Counted from the first letter of the stretch, positions 45,918 through 54,617 are shown. The stretch: 64,000 bases of DNA from Corallococcus silvisoli (GCF_009909145.1 NZ_JAAAPJ010000028.1:42122-106121), one strand, 5' to 3'. Numbers and translations are program-made. Notes: generated by a model not told the origin, from the sequence alone.

Positions 45918-46544
45918 CTATGGCCCCACGGGCGACGCGCGCCGGCGTGTCAGCGCCCTCACGCCGAAGCCCAGCGCCGCCACTCCAATCAACCCGATGA
46001 CCGCGTACTGGTAGCGCGACACGAGCAGCGTCAGGCGCTCCAGGTTGCCCCCCACCGCCATGCCCAACGCCAGAATCAGGCCGCTGTGCGCCAGCGCGGA
46101 CACCGCGCCCAGCAGCAGCGCGTTGATGCGGGGCACCCGCGCCGCGCCCGCCGCGATGAAGATGATGCCCCGGATGCCCGGCAGGAACCGGTTCACCAGG
46201 AGCAGCCACGGCCCCGTGTGCCGCATCCGCGCCTGCACCGACTCCAGCCGCGCGTGCGTGAGCCCGAAGAAGGAGCGCCCCGGATTCGCCTCGAAGCGCT
46301 TCGCCAGCCACTGGCCCACTTCGTAGTTGATGAACGCGCCCACCACGCTGCCCGCGGTCACCACCGCCAGCACCAGCCACCAGGGCTTCTCACCCCGCAC
46401 GGCGTAGATGCCGCCCATGAGGACGATGGTGTCCCCGGGGAACGGCGGCACCACGTACTCCAGCATCGCCGCCACGCCGAGCACCAGGAACCCGAACGGC
46501 CCTAGCGCCCCAATCAGCTTGTCGACGTGCTCGATCCACATCAT
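45918..46544 (-). CDS. DedA/VTT-family membrane protein
   Basis: A 208-residue inner-membrane protein. The DedA signature PPFPGDTIVLMGG and the later NRFLPGIRGIIFIAAG are clear, and there are about five hydrophobic segments. DedA proteins are linked to undecaprenyl-phosphate or phospholipid flipping and membrane homeostasis. The start at 46544 (MMWIEHVDK) is chosen because conserved sequence begins directly after it; the frame is open further upstream. It stands between two minus-strand genes with sizeable gaps (164 and 191 bp), so probably has its own promoter. Confidence 0.88.
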   Translation of the reverse strand: MMWIEHVDKLIGALGPFGFLVLGVAAMLEYVVPPFPGDTIVLMGGIYAVRGEKPWWLVLAVVTAGSVVGAFINYEVGQWLAKRFEANPGRSFFGLTHARLESVQARMRHTGPWLLLVNRFLPGIRGIIFIAAGAARVPRINALLLGAVSALAHSGLILALGMAVGGNLERLTLLVSRYQYAVIGLIGVAALGFGVRALTRRRASPVGP

Positions 46545-46735
46545 CCGCGCGGCTGCTCCCACCCAAGGGTTCCGTGAGCAGACATAAGCCTTGTTCGCTC
46601 CAGGCGGAACCCATGCGAGCCCCCGCCCGCCCGCCGGTGAACACGCCCAGGGCGCCAGGTCCTCGCGGCGCCTCGGAGGCCCCCCAGCCCCGGGCGGCCC
46701 GCGCGGTCGCGAGGACCGCCCGGGCCGGGCCGGAC

Positions 46736-47497
46736 TCAGACGAGCGAGAGCCCACCGTCGACGGTGAAGACGCTGCCCGTGACGAAGGAGGACTCGTCGC
46801 TCGCGAGGAAGACGGCCGCGTTGGCGATCTCCTCGGGGCTCGCGATCCGCTGGAGCGCATGGAGCCGCGCGGCGGCGGTGCGCTGCGCCTCCGTCTCGTT
46901 CCATTGCCGGAACATGGGCGTATCCGCGCCTCCGGAGACGAGGACGTTCGCGCGGACTCCTTGCAGGGCGTACTCGGCGGCGACGGTGCGCGTGAGCCCG
47001 ATGAGCCCCGTCTTGGCGGCGGCGTACCCGGACGTCCCGGGCATCGCCTTCGTGTATCCGACGAAGGTCCCGATATTGATGACGCTGCCTCCGCCTGATT
47101 TCAGCATCGCGCCCACCTCATGCTTCGTCGACATGAACGCGCTCACCAGGTAGCCGTCCAGCCACTCCCGGAAGCAGGCCGTCTCCATCGCGTGGGTCGG
47201 CGCGCCGCCGAAGCTGCCTCCCGCGGCGTTGACGCCCACATCGAGGCGCCCGAACGTCGCTTGCGTGAACCGGGTCAGGGCTTCGACCTCGCCCTCCTTC
47301 GTCACGTCCGCGGCGTGGGCCACCACCTGCCCGCCCGTCTCGCGAGCCAGCCGCGCGGTGGCCTCCAGCTCCGGGACACGCCTGCCGGCCGCCACCACCC
47401 GCGCGCCCTCCTGCGCGAACGCGAGGGCCGTGGCCCGGCCGATTCCCGAACCCGCCCCCGTCACGATGGCCACCTTCCCGCTCAAGCGCTGCGTCAT
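46736..47497 (-). CDS. Short-chain dehydrogenase/reductase
   Basis: A 253-residue classical SDR with the cofactor motif T13-G-A-G-S-G-I-G20, NAAGG near residue 90, and the catalytic Y158-x3-K162 (SGYAAAKTG). The usual catalytic Ser is replaced by Thr144 (INIGTF), which some SDRs tolerate. It should oxidise or reduce an alcohol/ketone using NAD(P)(H). ATG 47497 is supported by GGAGGA six bases upstream. No pathway neighbours are seen. Confidence 0.92.
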   Translation of the reverse strand: MTQRLSGKVAIVTGAGSGIGRATALAFAQEGARVVAAGRRVPELEATARLARETGGQVVAHAADVTKEGEVEALTRFTQATFGRLDVGVNAAGGSFGGAPTHAMETACFREWLDGYLVSAFMSTKHEVGAMLKSGGGSVINIGTFVGYTKAMPGTSGYAAAKTGLIGLTRTVAAEYALQGVRANVLVSGGADTPMFRQWNETEAQRTAAARLHALQRIASPEEIANAAVFLASDESSFVTGSVFTVDGGLSLV

Positions 47498-47716
47498 TCG
47501 CGTTTCCTCCATGACACCGTGGCCCCCTTGAGAGTCGCGCCCGCGGAGCCGAAGCAGCGGCGCACAGCCTGAGTAGCGGTTGCTGGAGGAGCCCGCGCTC
47601 CGCTTGTTGCGGTCGAATCCAGGGGCGCGCACCGGGCCCCATGCGGCGAGGAGGGCCTGCTTGATCAGGCGTCACCTCCCATCGTCCCAGGGTGCAGGTT
47701 GCTCGCCAGGGAGCAC

Positions 47717-48352
47717 ATGAGGACGTTTCGCGACGAAGCGCACCCTGACTGGGAGGAGCCCTTGCCTACGAGTCTCACGACCAAGATGTCCCTGCTGTCG
47801 GAACCCGAAGTCCGGCTCGTGCTGTCCAGCACTCCCGGCAAGGTGACGGAGCTGTCGTCCCGGGAACTGCGCGGGCGCATCCAGCGCGCGCGGCGCCTCA
47901 TGAAGAAGTACGAGGACCTGGCGCGAATTCAGCGGCGAGAGGCCCTGCGCAAGCGCGTGCCCACCCGCTCCCGGCGCGCCGAGGGCAACGCGAACACGGT
48001 GCGCAAGGCGCGCTACTTCCAGCAGGCGCTGACGCGCTTCGAGAAGCGACTGGCGCAGGTGGAGCGCATGGCGGCGAGGACTCTCACCCGGCCCCCGCGC
48101 AAGGTGGTGGGCGCGCGGAGGACGCGCACGGCGACGCCCGCCCGGAAGACGCCGCGAGCTTCGGGTGGACGCAAGCCTGTCCGCCGCGTGCGTGCCGCGG
48201 GACGCACCGCGACGGCCTCGGTCCGCGAGACACGCACCCAGCGGCGCAAGGGCGGCGCGCGCAAGCAGCAGGGCTTCACCGCGGTCCGCCGCAACGCGCA
48301 CGCAGTGGCACGCAACCGCCGCACCCAGGCCCGCAAGGACCAGCGGCGCTGA
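47717..48352 (+). CDS. Very basic hypothetical protein with histone-H1-like tail
   Basis: A 211-residue protein. The N-terminal 110 residues look helical (ELRGRIQRARRLMKKYEDLA, QQALTRFEKRLAQVE); the last 90 are an Arg/Lys/Ala/Thr-rich tail with few acidic residues (RRTRTATPARKTPRA). It is probably a nucleic-acid-binding protein similar in composition to histone H1-like or ribosome-associated proteins. An alternative TTG start lies at 47699. Its stop codon falls in the first unit of a 20-bp repeat array. No family is recognised. Confidence 0.7.
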   Translation: MRTFRDEAHPDWEEPLPTSLTTKMSLLSEPEVRLVLSSTPGKVTELSSRELRGRIQRARRLMKKYEDLARIQRREALRKRVPTRSRRAEGNANTVRKARYFQQALTRFEKRLAQVERMAARTLTRPPRKVVGARRTRTATPARKTPRASGGRKPVRRVRAAGRTATASVRETRTQRRKGGARKQQGFTAVRRNAHAVARNRRTQARKDQRR

Positions 48353-48580
48353 GCAAGCACCCACAGCGCTGATCAGGCATCACCGGCACTGAGCGCGCAC
48401 ACAGCGCTGAGCAAGCATCGGCTGCGCTGAGCAAGCATCGGCTGCGCTGAGCAAGCAGCGGCTGCGCTGAACAAGCGGCGGCTGCGCTGAACAAGCAGCG
48501 GCTGCGCTGAACAAGCAGCGGCTGCGCTGAACAAGCAGCGGCTGCCATGGGCAAGCGCCTGCGGCGCTGAGCAAGAGCCC
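48341..48580. repeat. 20-bp minisatellite
   Basis: Seven clear head-to-tail copies of a 20-bp unit (type GCTGCGCTGAACAAGCAGCG) occupy 48401-48540, flanked by degenerate copies to about 48341 and 48580, roughly 12 units in all. Each unit contains GCTGC...GCAGC and can fold into a small hairpin. The period is not a multiple of three, so it is not coding. There are no spacers. It fills the gap between the basic-protein gene and rlmN. Confidence 0.92.
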
Positions 48581-48638
48581 GGGAGGTGCGAACGCCGTCG
48601 TGGCGCGACGGGCTGCTCCGGTGGCAGCCCTGGGGAAA

Positions 48639-49709
48639 CTACACGGCGGGGCGCGACGCCGCGGGCGTCGGCAACACCGTGCCGCCGTACTGACTGGCCG
48701 CCAGCGTGCCGCACGCGGCGCCAATCTCCTTGCCGCCCGAATAGCGCCGCGCGATGGGCGCCTTGAGAATCTGGAGGTGGTCGCGAAACGCGCTCAACTC
48801 CTCCGCCGTGGGCGGCAGGTACTTCCCCGTCGGGTCCGTCACGTCGATGAGGTCCACCTTGATGGGGATGCCCTCGAAGGCCACCTTCAGCGCCTCCGCG
48901 TCCTCGCGCCCCAGGTTGAAGCCCTGGATGGCCACGTAGGCGATCATCGCCCGCTCCCGCCGCGCCTCGCTGTACTCGCGGATGGCCTGGATCAGCTCCG
49001 GCAGCGGGTGCGTCTTCTCGATGGGGAGCACCTTCGCGCGCTTCTCCGGGATGGCGCTCGTCACGGAGAACGCCAGCCGGAACGGATGCCCCTCGCGCGT
49101 GTAGCGCCGGATGGCCGGCACGTGCCCCGCCGTGGAGAACGTGATGGCCGTGCCGGAGATGGAGAAGCCCGCCGGGTGCGAGAGGATCTGCGCCGCGCGC
49201 ACCGTCTCCTTGTAGTTGAGCAACGGCTCGCCCATCCCCATGAACACCACGCCGCCCACGCGCCGGTCCGCCTCCGCCCGCACCTGCATCACCTGATCCA
49301 GGATCTCCCAGGTCTGAAGGTTGCGCTGGAAGCCCAGCTTGCCCGTCATGCAGAAGTCGCACGCCAGCGCGCAGCCCACCTGGCTGGACACACAGACGAC
49401 GTACTTCTCCTCGAAGATGGGGATGCGCACCGCCTCGATGCGGCCGCCCAGCGGCGACTCGAAGAGGTACTTCACGAACCCGTCGTCCGCCTGCCGCCGC
49501 TCCACCACCTTCAGGGAGGGCATCTGGGCCTGGGCCCGGAGCAGGTCCGCCACGCGGCGCGGCACCTGGGGCGCCTGCGCGACGGCCTCCACCGTGGGCC
49601 GCGCATGGGCGAAGACCCCCGCGAACACCTTGCGCACCGCGGTGGGAGAAGGCTGGGCCGGCGCGAGCGCCGCTTCCAGCTCTGGCAGCGACAGTTGTTT
49701 CAGGTTCAC
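48639..49709 (-). CDS. rlmN: 23S rRNA/tRNA (adenine-C2) methyltransferase
   Basis: A 356-residue radical SAM methyltransferase that methylates A2503 of 23S rRNA (and A37 of some tRNAs). The cluster motif is C113-x3-C117-x2-C120 (CALACDFC); the methyl-carrying cysteine is Cys333 (GAACGTLA); GMGEPLLNY and ITFSTAGHVPAI are family hallmarks. The start is GTG 49709, overlapping the stop of the preceding gene as GTGA. That links its translation to the anti-sigma-like gene and the ECF sigma factor upstream, an unusual setting for rlmN. Confidence 0.95.
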   Translation of the reverse strand: MNLKQLSLPELEAALAPAQPSPTAVRKVFAGVFAHARPTVEAVAQAPQVPRRVADLLRAQAQMPSLKVVERRQADDGFVKYLFESPLGGRIEAVRIPIFEEKYVVCVSSQVGCALACDFCMTGKLGFQRNLQTWEILDQVMQVRAEADRRVGGVVFMGMGEPLLNYKETVRAAQILSHPAGFSISGTAITFSTAGHVPAIRRYTREGHPFRLAFSVTSAIPEKRAKVLPIEKTHPLPELIQAIREYSEARRERAMIAYVAIQGFNLGREDAEALKVAFEGIPIKVDLIDVTDPTGKYLPPTAEELSAFRDHLQILKAPIARRYSGGKEIGAACGTLAASQYGGTVLPTPAASRPAV

Positions 49710-49945
49710 GAGCAGGACTTGATCTTCGAGCGCAGGAACTCGGTCAGCTTCGCCGACACCTCGCGGGGCATCTTCAGCGCCATGGCGCGCTTGCACAGCC
49801 CGGGCGTGGCCCGGTAGGTGCTGAGGAACTCCTCGCAGGGCTTGCAGCCCGACAGGTGCTCCTGGAGGTGCCGCGCCTCCTCCTCGGGCATCTCACCCTC
49901 GAGGAATTCCAGCAGGAGGTTGATGGAATCTTTGCACGTATACAT
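49706..49945 (-). CDS. Zinc-binding anti-sigma factor-like protein
   Basis: A 79-residue protein with the ZAS zinc motif H30-x3-C34-x2-C37 (EHLSGCKPC) plus Cys4 as likely fourth ligand, the hallmark of zinc-containing anti-sigma factors. It has no transmembrane helix, so it would be a cytoplasmic anti-sigma, possibly redox-responsive through its cysteines. It lies 65 bp downstream of the ECF sigma gene it probably controls and overlaps rlmN by 4 bp. ATG 49945 follows GAGG at a proper distance. Confidence 0.85.
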   Translation of the reverse strand: MYTCKDSINLLLEFLEGEMPEEEARHLQEHLSGCKPCEEFLSTYRATPGLCKRAMALKMPREVSAKLTEFLRSKIKSCS

Positions 49946-50010
49946 CCGAACCTCGGCTGGCTGCGGCTCCCCTCGTTCCAGTTCGAAGATGCCGAGGCGC
50001 CCTGGGGGTT

Positions 50011-50640
50011 TCACACCCCGCGATTGTCCCGGTTGTAGAACAGGTCGATGGCTTCTCGCAGCGCGAGCCGCGCCCGATGCAGGCGGCTCTTGATTGCGGG
50101 GATGGAATCCCCCGTCGCTTCCGAGATCTGTTCGTAGCTGAGGCCGTCCACATCTTTCAAGAGGAAGACTTCCCGGTACCCCTCGGGAAGCCGGTCGGCC
50201 GCCTGCTGGATGGCCTGCCCCAGCTCCGCGTCCAGCGCCTTCTCCTCCGCGTCCCGGCTCCAGTCCGTGACGGGGTAGTCCGCCAGGGTCCCCCGCTCGG
50301 TGAACTCCGGGGCCTGCAATTCGGCCTCCGCCGCCTGGGCCACCCGCCGGTGACGCAGGCGCATGAGCGCGTGGTTGGCCGCGATGCGGTGGACCCAGGA
50401 CCCGAAGGCCGCCTCGCCCCGGAAGTCCTTGAGGTGTTGATAGGCGGACAAGAAGGTGTCCTGGGTGATTTCCGCCGCGTCCGCCTCCGAGCGCGTCATC
50501 CGCAGCGCCAGGCCGTACACCCGGTCCTGGTGCAGGCCGACGAGCGTCTCGAAGGCGGAAACGTCCCCGTCCTGAGCCCGCGCCAGGAGACGCCGGTCTT
50601 CTTCCTGCCGGTCATCTTCCTGGGGAACCTCGTGGGACAT
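50011..50640 (-). CDS. ECF-type sigma-70 family RNA polymerase sigma factor
   Basis: A 209-residue two-domain sigma factor. Region 2 contains FETLVGLHQDRVYGLALRM, DAAEITQDTFLSAYQHL and FGSWVHRIAANHALMRLR; region 4 contains LPEGYREVFLLKDVDGLSYE and IPAIKSRLHRARLAL. It directs RNA polymerase to stress-type promoters and is probably held by the small zinc protein encoded next to it. ATG 50640 is chosen because upstream frame extension is low-complexity. It lies 35 bp after the glycosylase gene and may be cotranscribed with it. Confidence 0.93.
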   Translation of the reverse strand: MSHEVPQEDDRQEEDRRLLARAQDGDVSAFETLVGLHQDRVYGLALRMTRSEADAAEITQDTFLSAYQHLKDFRGEAAFGSWVHRIAANHALMRLRHRRVAQAAEAELQAPEFTERGTLADYPVTDWSRDAEEKALDAELGQAIQQAADRLPEGYREVFLLKDVDGLSYEQISEATGDSIPAIKSRLHRARLALREAIDLFYNRDNRGV

Positions 50641-50675
50641 GGCGCTTTCCACCCAACCAGCCGGAACGTTCCGCG

Positions 50676-51260
50676 TCAAGGCCGACGGCGAGGCCCCCGG
50701 GACACGAAGCGGCTGACGTGTCCACTGTCCCGGTCCCACAGCCGCAAGGGTTCAGCGGCCCACGCCCCGGCGTACTCCACCCCGATGCGCGGCCCCCGCG
50801 CCACCCGCGCCTCCGGCACCGGCGTCCCCGGAGACAGGTGCAGCCGGTCCGAGTCCAGCCAGAGCCCGTTGTGGTTCAGGTTCACCCCCAGCACCCGACA
50901 CAGCCTCCCGGGACCGTCCGTGCGCTCGCCGGGTGGGATGCCCTCCACCGGCTCCACGCCCCGCACCAGCACCGCCGACGCCACCCCTTCCCCATCCGTG
51001 ACCACGTTGAAGCAGTGGTGCATCCCATAGATGAGGTAGACGTACGACCGCCCCGCCGGCCCGAACATCACCTCCGTGCGCGGCGTGCGCCCCTTGGCGG
51101 AGTGACTCGCCAGGTCATGCTCGCCCAGGTAGGCCTCCACCTCCACGATGCGGCCCACGCGGCGGCCCGCCACGCCGTCCACCACCAGCAGCGTCCCCAG
51201 GAGGTCGCGCGCCACCTCCAGGGCGGGGCGCGCGTAGAAGGTCAGGGGCAGTCTTGGCAC
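50676..51260 (-). CDS. DNA-3-methyladenine glycosylase (AAG/MPG type)
   Basis: A 194-residue base-excision-repair enzyme that removes alkylated purines. Segments typical of the AAG family: ARDLLGTLLVV, IVEVEAYLGEHDLASHSAKG with the catalytic Glu, TEVMFGPAGRSYVYLIYGMH, and TDGPGRLCRVLGV. The length matches bacterial homologs. It heads the aag-sigma-anti-sigma-rlmN series on the minus strand, suggesting shared control by stress. Confidence 0.93.
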   Translation of the reverse strand: MPRLPLTFYARPALEVARDLLGTLLVVDGVAGRRVGRIVEVEAYLGEHDLASHSAKGRTPRTEVMFGPAGRSYVYLIYGMHHCFNVVTDGEGVASAVLVRGVEPVEGIPPGERTDGPGRLCRVLGVNLNHNGLWLDSDRLHLSPGTPVPEARVARGPRIGVEYAGAWAAEPLRLWDRDSGHVSRFVSRGPRRRP

Positions 51261-51768
51261 GGCGCGGTCCTTCCCGCCTCGGGTGGGGGTCCGTCAACCT
51301 CTTCCCATGGTTGGCGGGGGACGGGTGGCCGAAGGCGGGGGGCCTGCGCCGCGGGTTGCACCCACCCTCGCTGAACGGACCCAACGAAACCGAAGCAACT
51401 CCATGCATGAGCGACACGCAGCAGCCCACGCGTCAAGCTTCACCCGGCCAAGGAAGCGGGGGACGCGGCGCCATTTCCATACGGACTCATCGTCCGTGTT
51501 GATTTGCCATCCACCAACGCCATCACACGGCATTTCCTGTACCGCGCCGCGTCTTCACTGACGCGCCGCATTCGGCCGCCGCGGCAAGTCGCGTTGCGAT
51601 TCCAGAATCCAGCGACATGGATTCGTCTGTCATTGAGTCCACGCAAGCCACTGGATTCACGTCGCCTTCCTTGGGTCGCGCGTCAATCCCAGGGCTCGCC
51701 CGGCAGGATCGGGCTCATCCATTTCAATCCCAGGCGGAATCCATCCAAACCCGCAAAATTCTCAGGCC
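51261..51768. other. Long intergenic region upstream of the Hint island
   Basis: About 500 bp without a convincing gene. Base composition drops in GC toward the right. Short open frames exist but lack ribosome-binding sites and sensible composition. It separates the DNA-repair/sigma operon from the secreted-protein island. Confidence 0.5.
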
Positions 51769-51798
51769 TTGACTTGCCAGCACTGGCAATTCTACTTT
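51769..51798 (+). promoter_or_regulatory. Promoter with overlapping palindromic operator
   Basis: -35 TTGACT (51769-51774), 18-bp spacer, -10 TACTTT (51793-51798). The spacer is almost filled by TTGCCAG-CA-CTGGCAA (51774-51789), a perfect 7-bp inverted repeat. A protein bound there would block RNA polymerase. It leaves an approximately 70-base leader before the first Hint gene. Confidence 0.65.
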
Positions 51799-51871
51799 AC
51801 TTTGAGTGAAGACGAGCATAGTCGACATTGCCGTAAAAAACAGCATTAGCTGAATATTCTAGGAGAAGACC

Positions 51872-52708
51872 ATGAAGGGACTTTCTTGCCTGGCTGTTCT
51901 TGCCTGTGCAGTGCTCTCCTCGACGGCATCGGCCCAGCTCGCCACGCGATGCTTCACCGATGACCAACTCACCACCACCACGCTGTCACAGGGCCGTAAC
52001 AACTGGTCCTTCAAGTGTGGCTACATCTCTCAGGCCAAGCGGGACTTCCTCAACGCCGAGGGCGAGTACCAGGTGTACTCCGGCGGCTGCTATTCGTTCG
52101 CCACCACGGGCCCCACCACGACCTGTACCTTCTATGTCCCGGTCGACGTGAACGCCGCCTGCATCCCGAACCTCGTCAAGCTGGGGACGTGCGTGACGGG
52201 TTGCTACACGGCGAAGCAGCGCGTCTCCTTCGGCGGCGAGTACTGGCCCATCGCCGACGCCTACGCCTCCGGTGTCCGCACCGTCACGGCGCTCACCAAG
52301 GACGCGCTGCTCGACGCGCCCGCCACGGGTGAGCAGCCGATTCGCGCCTTCGTCGCGGGCGACACCGTGGAGGACGTGTTCGCCATCGAGACCGCGGATG
52401 GTCGCCGCGTCGAGGTGACGGCCGAGCACCCGATGGTCCTCGCCTCCGGCGAGATGGTGAAGGCGAAGTCGCTGAAGGACGGCGACCTGCTCCTCGGCAC
52501 CCAGGGTGAGCGGGTGGAGATCCGCCAGATCTCCGTGTTCCGCTACGAGGGCAAGACCTGGAACGTCCAGCCCACCAGCCACGAGAAGATCGAGAACGTC
52601 CTCGACGTGGAGGGCCTGCTGACGGGCTCCGTGCGGTTCCAGAACGAGTGGGCCGACGACCACTATCGCCTCTCGCTGCGTGACGAGGCGTCTGTCGACG
52701 GTCTCTGA
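51872..52708 (+). CDS. Secreted six-Cys module + Hint (hedgehog/intein) domain protein 1
   Basis: A 278-residue exported protein. The signal peptide ends ...SSTASA|Q22. The mature N-terminal module has six cysteines (27, 49, 73, 85, 97, 107), probably three disulfides. At G110-C111 a Hint domain begins: Cys111 is the predicted nucleophile, block B is T183-x-x-H186 (VTAEHPMVL), and the late strand is KTWNVQPTSHEKIENVL, then GLLTGSVRFQNEW. The usual C-terminal His-Asn is missing, so thioester formation or hedgehog-type transfer is more likely than splicing. AGGAGA precedes ATG 51872. It is a gap-free paralog of the protein at 57232. The Hint call comes from motif recognition; no family name is known for the whole protein. 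Confidence 0.8.
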   Translation: MKGLSCLAVLACAVLSSTASAQLATRCFTDDQLTTTTLSQGRNNWSFKCGYISQAKRDFLNAEGEYQVYSGGCYSFATTGPTTTCTFYVPVDVNAACIPNLVKLGTCVTGCYTAKQRVSFGGEYWPIADAYASGVRTVTALTKDALLDAPATGEQPIRAFVAGDTVEDVFAIETADGRRVEVTAEHPMVLASGEMVKAKSLKDGDLLLGTQGERVEIRQISVFRYEGKTWNVQPTSHEKIENVLDVEGLLTGSVRFQNEWADDHYRLSLRDEASVDGL

Positions 52709-52732
52709 GCCAGTTCGCCGCACCCGTCGTGT

Positions 52733-52770
52733 GCTCCCGAGGGGCATCCATCGCCCTCTTGGGAGCGTTT
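52733..52770 (+). terminator. Terminator after Hint gene 1
   Basis: GCTCCC (52733-52738) pairs with GGGAGC (52761-52766), with further inner pairing (GAGGG/CCCTC), followed by GTTT. It probably separates Hint gene 1 from the metallopeptidase gene. Confidence 0.6.
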
Positions 52771-52859
52771 GAAGTGAGCGAAGGGATGGCATCGCGAGGC
52801 GGGCTCGCTGGGCTCCGGGGCCTGCCTCGCTGTTCTCGTCACGTCACGAGAAGGACTCT

Positions 52860-54617
52860 ATGCGAAGCGATGAAGGATTCACCGGCGAGGGGTTCGCGGG
52901 CAGGGCCTTGCGCAGGCTGCTGGTGGCAGGAGTGCTGGGGCTGGGGGCGGCTGGCTGTGACCCGATGGGAGAGGACCCTGTCGCGCCGGGCAGTCCACGC
53001 ACGATGGAGTACGCCTTCGATGGCACCGCGCCGCTCGCGGGGCCGCAGGGAGAGTTCTCGGCCACCGTCACCCGGTATGAATACGAATTCAACACGCAGA
53101 CGGGGGCCGCGCGCTCCGCGCTCTTCCTGAACGTGGACTTCCCGGGAGGCGACTGTTTCGTGGTCGGCGCGCCCGGTGGGCTCACCAACGTCAAATGGAA
53201 CGGCCAGACGGCCCTCCGCGTCGAAACGCTCCCTGGCGCCGTGCGCGTGTGTGGTCCGGGCCAGGCCGCGGGTCAGGTGAAGCTCGAGGCGAACCTCACC
53301 GTTCCGCTCCAGACCTATGACTACACGCAGGTGGGCTTCTCCCGTAGGACGGACCGCGGCGGCAACACGTTCTCCTACCTGCTGAACTGGGTCGAGTCGT
53401 GTCAACTGTTCGGCCCCTGCGACAACCGCACGAGCGAGCTCGCCAGCTACGTCATCACCGTCAAGCACGCCTCCAATGAGCGCGTCCTGTGCCCGGGGAC
53501 CCGGACGCTCCCCAACAACACCACCACGAAGTGCGAGCTGACCGGCCTCACGAAGGCGCCCACCTATTCATCCTTCGCCGTGGCCTCCAACCGCGCCTGG
53601 GTGAGCAGCACGTTCGCGGAGGTCACCAACAAGTTCAAGCTGACCGTCTTCGAGATTCCGGGGGGGCGCCTCGCCAGCTCCCTGAATGCGACGAGCGTCA
53701 CGGCGTACCTGAACTGGATCATCGGGCTGCTCGGGCCGCTTCCCTATGGGACGGACCTCCGCGTCGCGAGCGGGCCCACGGACTGGTTGGGGGCGGAGCA
53801 CCCTGGCAACATCATCCTCCGCGAAGACCTGCCAGACCTGCGGCGCGACTACGCAGACATGACCATGCACACGTTGATGCACGAGGTCGTGCACCAGTGG
53901 GCCGGCAATCGCACGACGCTGTCGACCTCCATGGACTTCATCTGGAAGGAAGCCATCGCCGAGTACCTCACCTATATCTTCGAGCTCCAGAGCCGCCCCG
54001 CGGGCGAGGCCGAGCAGACGCGGGCCTACTGGGACCGGCTGGCTCGCACCGCCGCCTACTATCCGCAGCCAGGAGATTCACCGCCCCCCGTCTTGGTATC
54101 CCGCGCGGCGGATGTCTATGGCACAGGGCCCATGATTCTCTTCCTGCAACTGGAGCCCCTGCTGGGCCAGCAGACGGTCATCGATGGCATCAAGCACTTC
54201 TTGAAGTTGCCGGGACACCGCGGCGTCAGCGACCTGCGCGACTCGCTCGAGTTCGTCTCCGGCAAGGATCTGGCCCCCTACTTCGCGGCCTGGGTCCATG
54301 GCAGCGGAGACCCGGACTGGCCCTACTTCAACGTGACGACCCAGCAGGCGAATGGCGCGCTCACGGTGACGGCGCAGCAGTGGTCCGTCGCCGGCACCCG
54401 CTTCCCCGTGTCGGTGGACGTCCTGCTGGAGGGCGCCACGCAGAAGAAGCTGGTCACCCTGAACTATGGCCTGGCGCCGACGTCGGACACGCTCGTCGTC
54501 ACGGTGCCCTTCACCGAGCCGCTCGTCCAGGTGACGGTGGACCCGGAGAATCGGGTCGTCAACCGCAGGTTCTTCGGGCTCACGAAGGAGCCTCGCCCGC
54601 CGAGCTGGCTGTTCTGA
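52860..54617 (+). CDS. M1-type (gluzincin) metallopeptidase, lipoprotein
   Basis: A 585-residue protein with signal peptide and likely lipidated Cys33 (GAAGC, relaxed lipobox). The zinc site is H341-E-V-V-H345 followed by Glu364, exactly the HExxH-x18-E spacing of M1 aminopeptidases. A glycine-rich exopeptidase motif (GAMEN) is not evident, so it may be an endopeptidase or peptidase-like scaffold. Start ATG 52860 has AAGGA upstream. It should be tethered to the envelope. Neighbours are secreted proteins, which could be its substrates. Confidence 0.85.
   Translation: MRSDEGFTGEGFAGRALRRLLVAGVLGLGAAGCDPMGEDPVAPGSPRTMEYAFDGTAPLAGPQGEFSATVTRYEYEFNTQTGAARSALFLNVDFPGGDCFVVGAPGGLTNVKWNGQTALRVETLPGAVRVCGPGQAAGQVKLEANLTVPLQTYDYTQVGFSRRTDRGGNTFSYLLNWVESCQLFGPCDNRTSELASYVITVKHASNERVLCPGTRTLPNNTTTKCELTGLTKAPTYSSFAVASNRAWVSSTFAEVTNKFKLTVFEIPGGRLASSLNATSVTAYLNWIIGLLGPLPYGTDLRVASGPTDWLGAEHPGNIILREDLPDLRRDYADMTMHTLMHEVVHQWAGNRTTLSTSMDFIWKEAIAEYLTYIFELQSRPAGEAEQTRAYWDRLARTAAYYPQPGDSPPPVLVSRAADVYGTGPMILFLQLEPLLGQQTVIDGIKHFLKLPGHRGVSDLRDSLEFVSGKDLAPYFAAWVHGSGDPDWPYFNVTTQQANGALTVTAQQWSVAGTRFPVSVDVLLEGATQKKLVTLNYGLAPTSDTLVVTVPFTEPLVQVTVDPENRVVNRRFFGLTKEPRPPSWLF

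Noticed and set aside
48341..48580. CRISPR-like periodic array
   Set aside because: Units abut without spacers, the 20-bp unit itself drifts, and no cas gene is present.
50663..50672. GGAACGTTCC as an autoregulated ECF promoter
   Set aside because: The GGAAC -35-like motif exists before the sigma gene, but no acceptable -10 follows at 16-17 bp and the start site would fall on the ATG.
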